Shown: positions 5,642-8,400 of the stretch, piece after piece
Position numbering within the stretch: the stretch's first letter is position 1
How the letters are laid out: each line of letters starts with the position of its first letter
Source: Kiloniellales bacterium
Lineage (GTDB): Bacteria > Pseudomonadota > Alphaproteobacteria > Kiloniellales > JAKSDN01
Reading direction: 5' to 3'
DNA: 8,400 nucleotides
Assembly (NCBI GenBank): GCA_022360075.1
Contig: JAKSDN010001326.1
Location: forward strand, 1-8,400
Translations under genes and position numbers: made by a program
Notes under the pieces: generated by a model
Databases searched by the model: none
The model's input: the letters and a program-made list of their open reading frames with translations, nothing else
Told to the model about the DNA's origin: nothing

Positions 5642-6469
5642 TCAGTGTCCTCTGCGGAAGAAGTCTCGAAGCTCGCCGGCGGGGAGCATATCGCGGATGA
5701 AGGTGAAGCCACCCTGTTCCCGCATCTCGCGGGCGGCATTCACGAAGGCCGCGAGGGCCACGCGCGACAGCGCGCCGCCGACGGAGACGCGGCGCACGCC
5801 GGCTGCCGAGAGCTGCTCGAGGGTGATCGAGGGATCGGCGAAGCCCATGACGACGTTCACCGGCTTGCCGACGGCCGAGACGACCCTGCGGATGGTGTCG
5901 AGATCCTTCGTGCCGGGCGCGTAGAGCACGTCGGCGCCGGCCGCCTCGAAGGCCTGCAGGCGGCGGATCGTGTCGTCCAGGTCGTCGCGGCCGTGCAGCA
6001 GGTTCTCCGCCCGCGCCGTCAGCACGAAGGGAAAAGGCAGCGCGCGGGCCGCCTCCACCGCCGCCTGCACGCGCTCGACGGCGAGGTTGAAATCGTAGAT
6101 CGGCTTATCGCGGTCGCCGGTGAAATCCTCGATCGAGCCGCCGACGACGCCGGCTTCCGCCGCGCGCCCGATCATCTGGGCCGCCGCGCGCGGCGCGTCG
6201 GCGAAGCAGTTCTCGAGATCCGCGCTGACCGGGAGGTTCGTTGCGGCGGCGATCGCGCGGCAGTTCTCGAGAACGTCCTCGCTCGTCACCACCGCATCGC
6301 GGCGGCCGAGCATGTTGGCCACGCCGAAGCTGGTCGTCGCCAGGGCCTCGAAGCCGATCGCGGCGAGGATCTTCGCGGTTCCGGCGTCCCAGGGGTTCGG
6401 GATGATGAAAGCCTCCGGGCGCTCGTGCAGCGCTTGGAACGTCCTCGCCTTTTCCTCTTGCGTAGTCAT
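5642..6469 (-). CDS. Isocitrate lyase/phosphoenolpyruvate mutase family protein
   Basis: The product is 275 residues from the ATG at 6469, preceded by GAGAGGAGAA; twelve extra residues possible upstream are not family-like. It is a single-domain TIM barrel of the ICL/PEPM superfamily, whose members make or break C-C or C-P bonds in 2-oxo acid-type substrates with Mg2+. Visible landmarks are NPWDAGTAKIL (25-35), ATTSFGVANMLG (44-55) with Asp58, the metal-site strand VSADLENCFAD (81-91, Asp84 and Glu86), GGSIED (Glu114) and FVLTARAEN (Arg153). The glycines usual in the E-N-G-F-G-D stretch are Cys88 and Ala90 here. The flexible-loop cysteine motif of true isocitrate lyases is absent, so glyoxylate-shunt activity is unlikely; oxaloacetate decarboxylase-like or an unassigned lyase activity is more plausible. 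It begins 32 bases after the osmC-like stop, indicating an operon. Confidence 0.92.
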   Translation of the reverse strand: MTTQEEKARTFQALHERPEAFIIPNPWDAGTAKILAAIGFEALATTSFGVANMLGRRDAVVTSEDVLENCRAIAAATNLPVSADLENCFADAPRAAAQMIGRAAEAGVVGGSIEDFTGDRDKPIYDFNLAVERVQAAVEAARALPFPFVLTARAENLLHGRDDLDDTIRRLQAFEAAGADVLYAPGTKDLDTIRRVVSAVGKPVNVVMGFADPSITLEQLSAAGVRRVSVGGALSRVALAAFVNAAREMREQGGFTFIRDMLPAGELRDFFRRGH

Positions 6470-6501
6470 TTCTCCTCTCTGTTTCGACGTGGACGCCGGC
6501 G

Positions 6502-6999
6502 TCAATCCAACGCAACGATCTTCGGCTCGCAGCGGACCGGGAAATTCACCGAGCTGGCAATGAAGCAGTTCGCGTGCGCTGGATGATGCAATTCATGCGC
6601 CTTCTGCCGGTCACTCTCCGCGGTGATCGTCACGACCGGCCGTAGCACCACGTTCGTGAAACGCCCGCCGCCGGTCCGCTCTTCCGCCATTTGACCCTGC
6701 GCCTCGTCGCGATAGTCGACGACGGTCACGCCGGCCTTGGCGCAGAGGTGGAGATACCAGAGCATGTGGCAGGCCGAAAGCGAAGCCACCAGAAGATCCT
6801 CGGGGTTGTAGCGCGAAGGGTCGCCCTTGAAGGCCGGATCCGAAGAGCCCTGGATCGGCGGCTTGCCCACGCAGGAGATCTCGTGCTGCCGGCCGTAGGC
6901 CTCGTAGGACGAGGTCCCATCGCCGAGATTGCCCGTCCAAACGATGCTCGTCGCGTAGTCGTGCAGGCGTACTGCCGATTTGTCTGCTGGCCGTGTCAT
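6502..6999 (-). CDS. OsmC family peroxiredoxin-like protein
   Basis: The product is 165 residues from the ATG at 6999, chosen because AAGGAG lies exactly six bases upstream. OsmC/Ohr proteins are cytoplasmic thiol peroxidases that reduce organic hydroperoxides. The two expected cysteines are present: Cys77 in LLVASLSACHM at the start of the central helix, and Cys145 in HANCFIASSVNFPV. The N-terminal beta region includes GRQHEISCVGKPPIQGSSDP, and KGDPSRYNPEDLL precedes the helix. The CFIASSV form points to the general OsmC/YhfA-like branch, not classical Ohr. Cys43 and Cys86 are extra cysteines. It is the first gene of a pair with the PEP-mutase-family gene and is divergent from the LysR gene, so it is the likely target of that regulator. 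Confidence 0.93.
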   Translation of the reverse strand: MTRPADKSAVRLHDYATSIVWTGNLGDGTSSYEAYGRQHEISCVGKPPIQGSSDPAFKGDPSRYNPEDLLVASLSACHMLWYLHLCAKAGVTVVDYRDEAQGQMAEERTGGGRFTNVVLRPVVTITAESDRQKAHELHHPAHANCFIASSVNFPVRCEPKIVALD

Positions 7000-7005
7000 G
7001 GCGAA

Positions 7006-7011
7006 CTCCTT
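7006..7011 (-). promoter_or_regulatory. Strong ribosome binding site of the osmC-like gene
   Basis: On the minus strand AAGGAG stands six bases before ATG at 6999. This sets the start there and excludes the in-frame ATG at 7020, which lies upstream of the site. Confidence 0.8.
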
Positions 7012-7153
7012 GCTGTGCAATTCGTCAATCCTGCGCCGCCTGTCCGGTCGGCGTCGATGCCCCCGGCGGCCGCTGCGCGTGCGCCTCGAGCAGGCATCCG
7101 GTGGGTCAGAAATGACGACAAGGAATCGATTTGTCTAATGCATAGTGCTAAAT

Positions 7154-7180
7154 CATAGCATCAGCTAAACTGATGCTATG
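7154..7180. promoter_or_regulatory. Perfect inverted repeat overlapping the LysR start codon, probable LysR-type operator
   Basis: CATAGCATCAG (7154-7164) and CTGATGCTATG (7170-7180) are perfect inverted arms around the spacer CTAAA. The last three bases are the ATG of the LysR gene. Centred on 7167 is a T-N11-A box (7161-7173) and an ATC-N9-GAT box (7160-7174), the two usual descriptions of LysR-type binding sites. A second small inverted repeat, TGCTA-N5-TAGCA (7146-7160), overlaps the left arm. Position suggests tight autorepression and shared control of the divergent osmC-like operon. The surrounding 7125-7180 stretch is AT-rich compared with the genes, as expected for a promoter, but I cannot fix -35/-10 hexamers with confidence. 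Confidence 0.75.
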
Positions 7181-8080
7181 GATATCGACGAAATTCGGAC
7201 CTTCGTGACGATCGCCGAACTTGGCGGCTTTACGCGTGCCGCCGAAAAGCTGCACCGCTCGCAGCCGGCGATCAGCCGGCGGATCAAGCTGCTCGAAGAG
7301 GAGCTTAGGGCTCCCCTGCTTGAGCGCGTGCGCGGCGGCGTTCAGCTCACCGAGGCCGGCCGCGCTTTCCTGCCCCACGCGGAGGCCATGCTCGCGGCGA
7401 TGCGCGACGGCCGGGAGGCTGTCCGGGCGATGCTGCGGGAGGAGCGTGGCACGCTTTCGCTGGCCTTGGTTGGCACGCTCGCCGACACGCGGATCGTCGA
7501 GGTGCTGCGCGACTTCGCCCGTCTGTCGCAGGGCGTGCGGCTGGAGCTGCAGACCGCGAGCAGCCGCGAGGTCAGCGACCTGGTAAGGCGCGGCGAGGTG
7601 ACCTTGGGGCTTCGCTACTTTCCGGACGACAACCCGGACCTCGTGTCGGAATCCGCCGGGACCGAGGCGGTCCGCGTCGTCGTCTCCGGCGAGCACCGGC
7701 TCGCGGGCCGGCGCCTGCGCAATGCCCGTGAGCTGCACGGCGAAGCCTGGGTCGGGTTTCCCGTGGCCCGGGCCGAACCGGAGTCGCACGGGCACCTCTT
7801 GCAGCGCCAGCTCGCGGCGGCCGGCCTGATGGAGGCACAGATCACGCCGGTCGACAGCCTCACCGCGCAAAAGAGGCTGGTCGAGGCGGGCTTCGGCGTC
7901 GCCTTGATGCCGGAAAGCAGCATTCGCGAAGAACTGCGGCTCGGCAGTCTGGCGACCGTCGATGTGCCGTCGCTGCGCACCGCCGTGCCGATCGCGATGA
8001 TCCATCGCAAGCGCGGCTTTCTGAGCCCGGCCGCCAAGGCGCTGCGCGACTTGATCAAAGCCGAGTCGCGACGCCTGTAA
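7178..8080 (+). CDS. LysR family transcriptional regulator
   Basis: The 300-residue product has standard LTTR length and order. The N-terminal winged helix-turn-helix covers residues 1-60, with FVTIAELGGFTRAAEKL followed by the recognition helix around SQPAISRRIKLLEEEL (28-43) and the wing LLERVRGGVQLTEAGRAFL. A linker helix runs to about residue 85. The effector-binding domain starts near GTLSLALVGTLADTRIVEVLRDF (91-113) and runs to the end, including LRRGEVTLGLR-like and LVEAGFGVALMPESS segments typical of the fold. There is not one cysteine in the protein, so it cannot be an OxyR-type thiol sensor and probably binds a small metabolite. The ATG at 7178 has no ribosome site and lies inside the inverted repeat, which hints at a very short or leaderless transcript. 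It is divergent from the osmC-like/PEP-mutase-family pair, the usual arrangement for a regulator and its target. Confidence 0.95.
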   Translation: MDIDEIRTFVTIAELGGFTRAAEKLHRSQPAISRRIKLLEEELRAPLLERVRGGVQLTEAGRAFLPHAEAMLAAMRDGREAVRAMLREERGTLSLALVGTLADTRIVEVLRDFARLSQGVRLELQTASSREVSDLVRRGEVTLGLRYFPDDNPDLVSESAGTEAVRVVVSGEHRLAGRRLRNARELHGEAWVGFPVARAEPESHGHLLQRQLAAAGLMEAQITPVDSLTAQKRLVEAGFGVALMPESSIREELRLGSLATVDVPSLRTAVPIAMIHRKRGFLSPAAKALRDLIKAESRRL

Positions 8081-8239
8081 GAGCCTGACCGTAAATGGTT
8101 GGAATCGGAACCGACGCTTAGCGAATGCCACTGACAGACTGTCATTGCCGGACTTGTTGCGTAAGAGGGGCAAAAGTCCGAGCAGCGTTGCGGTATCGAG
8201 CGATGGTAGCGCTTTCTGGTCTCGGCTGCATTACTGGTA

Positions 8240-8354
8240 TGCGTGCTTCGAGACGCCCCTTCGGGGCTCCTCAGCATGAGGACAGGTTTTTGATGGCATT
8301 AAGATTGGACCTCATGCTGAGGAGCGCTCGACAGAGCGCGTCTCGAAGCACGCA
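8240..8354. repeat. Intact palindromic intergenic repeat, copy 4 (four-way-junction fold)
   Basis: The outer stem pairs 8240-8255 (TGCGTGC then TTCGAGACG) perfectly with 8339-8354. The left hairpin is CCCC-TTC-GGGG (8256-8266). The central stem pairs 8267-8281 (CTCCTCAGCATGAGG) with 8310-8324. The right hairpin is CGCTC-GACA-GAGCG (8325-8338). Compared with copy 1, the central G-C pair 41/81 is C-G here (8275/8316), and the right-hairpin C-G pair is T-A, both compensatory. Bases 8081-8239 between the LysR stop and this repeat, and 8355-8400 after it, hold nothing I can assign. Confidence 0.9.
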
Positions 8355-8400
8355 GGCTCTTCATCCAGCGCTCCAAGCCTCTTGCCGTTCCTGTCGCAGA

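Noticed and set aside
5507..6586. Long open frame (359 codons) on the plus strand opposite the PEP-mutase-family gene
   Set aside because: It is an arginine-, alanine- and histidine-rich shadow crossing two real genes, with no family resemblance.
8113..8143. Inverted repeat TGACAG/CTGTCA after the LysR gene as a terminator
   Set aside because: The arms leave almost no loop and no T-run follows; effectively a four-bp stem.
7148..8173. Long open frame (341 codons) on the minus strand opposite the LysR gene
   Set aside because: It lies antisense to a clear LysR gene, is rich in Arg, Gln and His without any domain, and is expected from GC-rich third positions of the real gene.
1..8354. Palindromic repeats as insertion sequences or CRISPR units
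   Set aside because: They carry no transposase, have no regular spacing or spacers, and their internal fold fits non-coding intergenic palindromes; passive mobilisation cannot be excluded.
8361..8400. Possible last twelve codons of a minus-strand gene ending at 8361
   Set aside because: A dozen codons at the window edge are too few to tell a gene end from chance.

Overview
The window is high-GC DNA with alphaproteobacterial-looking genes, most likely from the order Hyphomicrobiales (a Bosea-, Bradyrhizobium- or Methylobacterium-like organism). This rests on the GC-rich third codon positions, on protein character, and on an intergenic palindrome family (core CTTCGAGACG / CTCCTCAGGATGAGG) that I recall, without being able to check, as common in that order. 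No rRNA, tRNA, CRISPR array, transposase or prophage gene is visible. The window looks chromosomal.

Layout. 1-679 has no gene: a palindromic repeat sits at the left edge, is tandemly duplicated with a ~159-bp period, and is followed by a hairpin-rich leader. 680-1264 (+) encodes an unrecognised nine-cysteine protein with an internal duplication. 1397-2287 (+) encodes a DMT/EamA-family permease. 2288-2615 separates convergent genes and holds a second intact palindromic repeat plus a likely terminator. 2616-3260 (-) encodes a YqgE/AlgH-family protein with an unusual N-terminal export or anchor segment. 3421-4848 (-) encodes a PepSY-type di-heme-like membrane protein, preceded by a small secreted DUF2946-like protein (5026-5400, -). 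Upstream of that lies only the C-terminal stub of a TauE/SafE permease (5437-5637, -), cut off next to the stop codon of an isocitrate lyase/PEP mutase family gene (5642-6469, -). That gene follows an OsmC-family peroxidase gene (6502-6999, -) in an apparent operon. A LysR-family regulator (7178-8080, +) is divergent from it. A third intact palindromic repeat lies at 8240-8354.

How the parts fit. The LysR gene and the osmC-PEPM pair form a classic divergent regulator/target unit. A perfect 11-bp inverted repeat (spacer 5 bp) overlaps the LysR start codon and contains nested T-N11-A and ATC-N9-GAT LysR-type boxes. The TauE stub, DUF2946-like and PepSY genes look like the remains of a metal-uptake or metal-homeostasis operon whose 5' part was lost when the osmC-PEPM block was joined to it. 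The surviving genes may now depend on read-through.

The most interesting structure is the repeat family. The three intact copies each fold by hand into a four-way junction (outer stem, left hairpin, long central stem, right hairpin) with no unpaired bases between stems. Compensatory or wobble-compatible changes separate the copies, and the outer stem differs in sequence from copy to copy yet stays perfectly paired. I see no clearly new defence or mobile system in this window.
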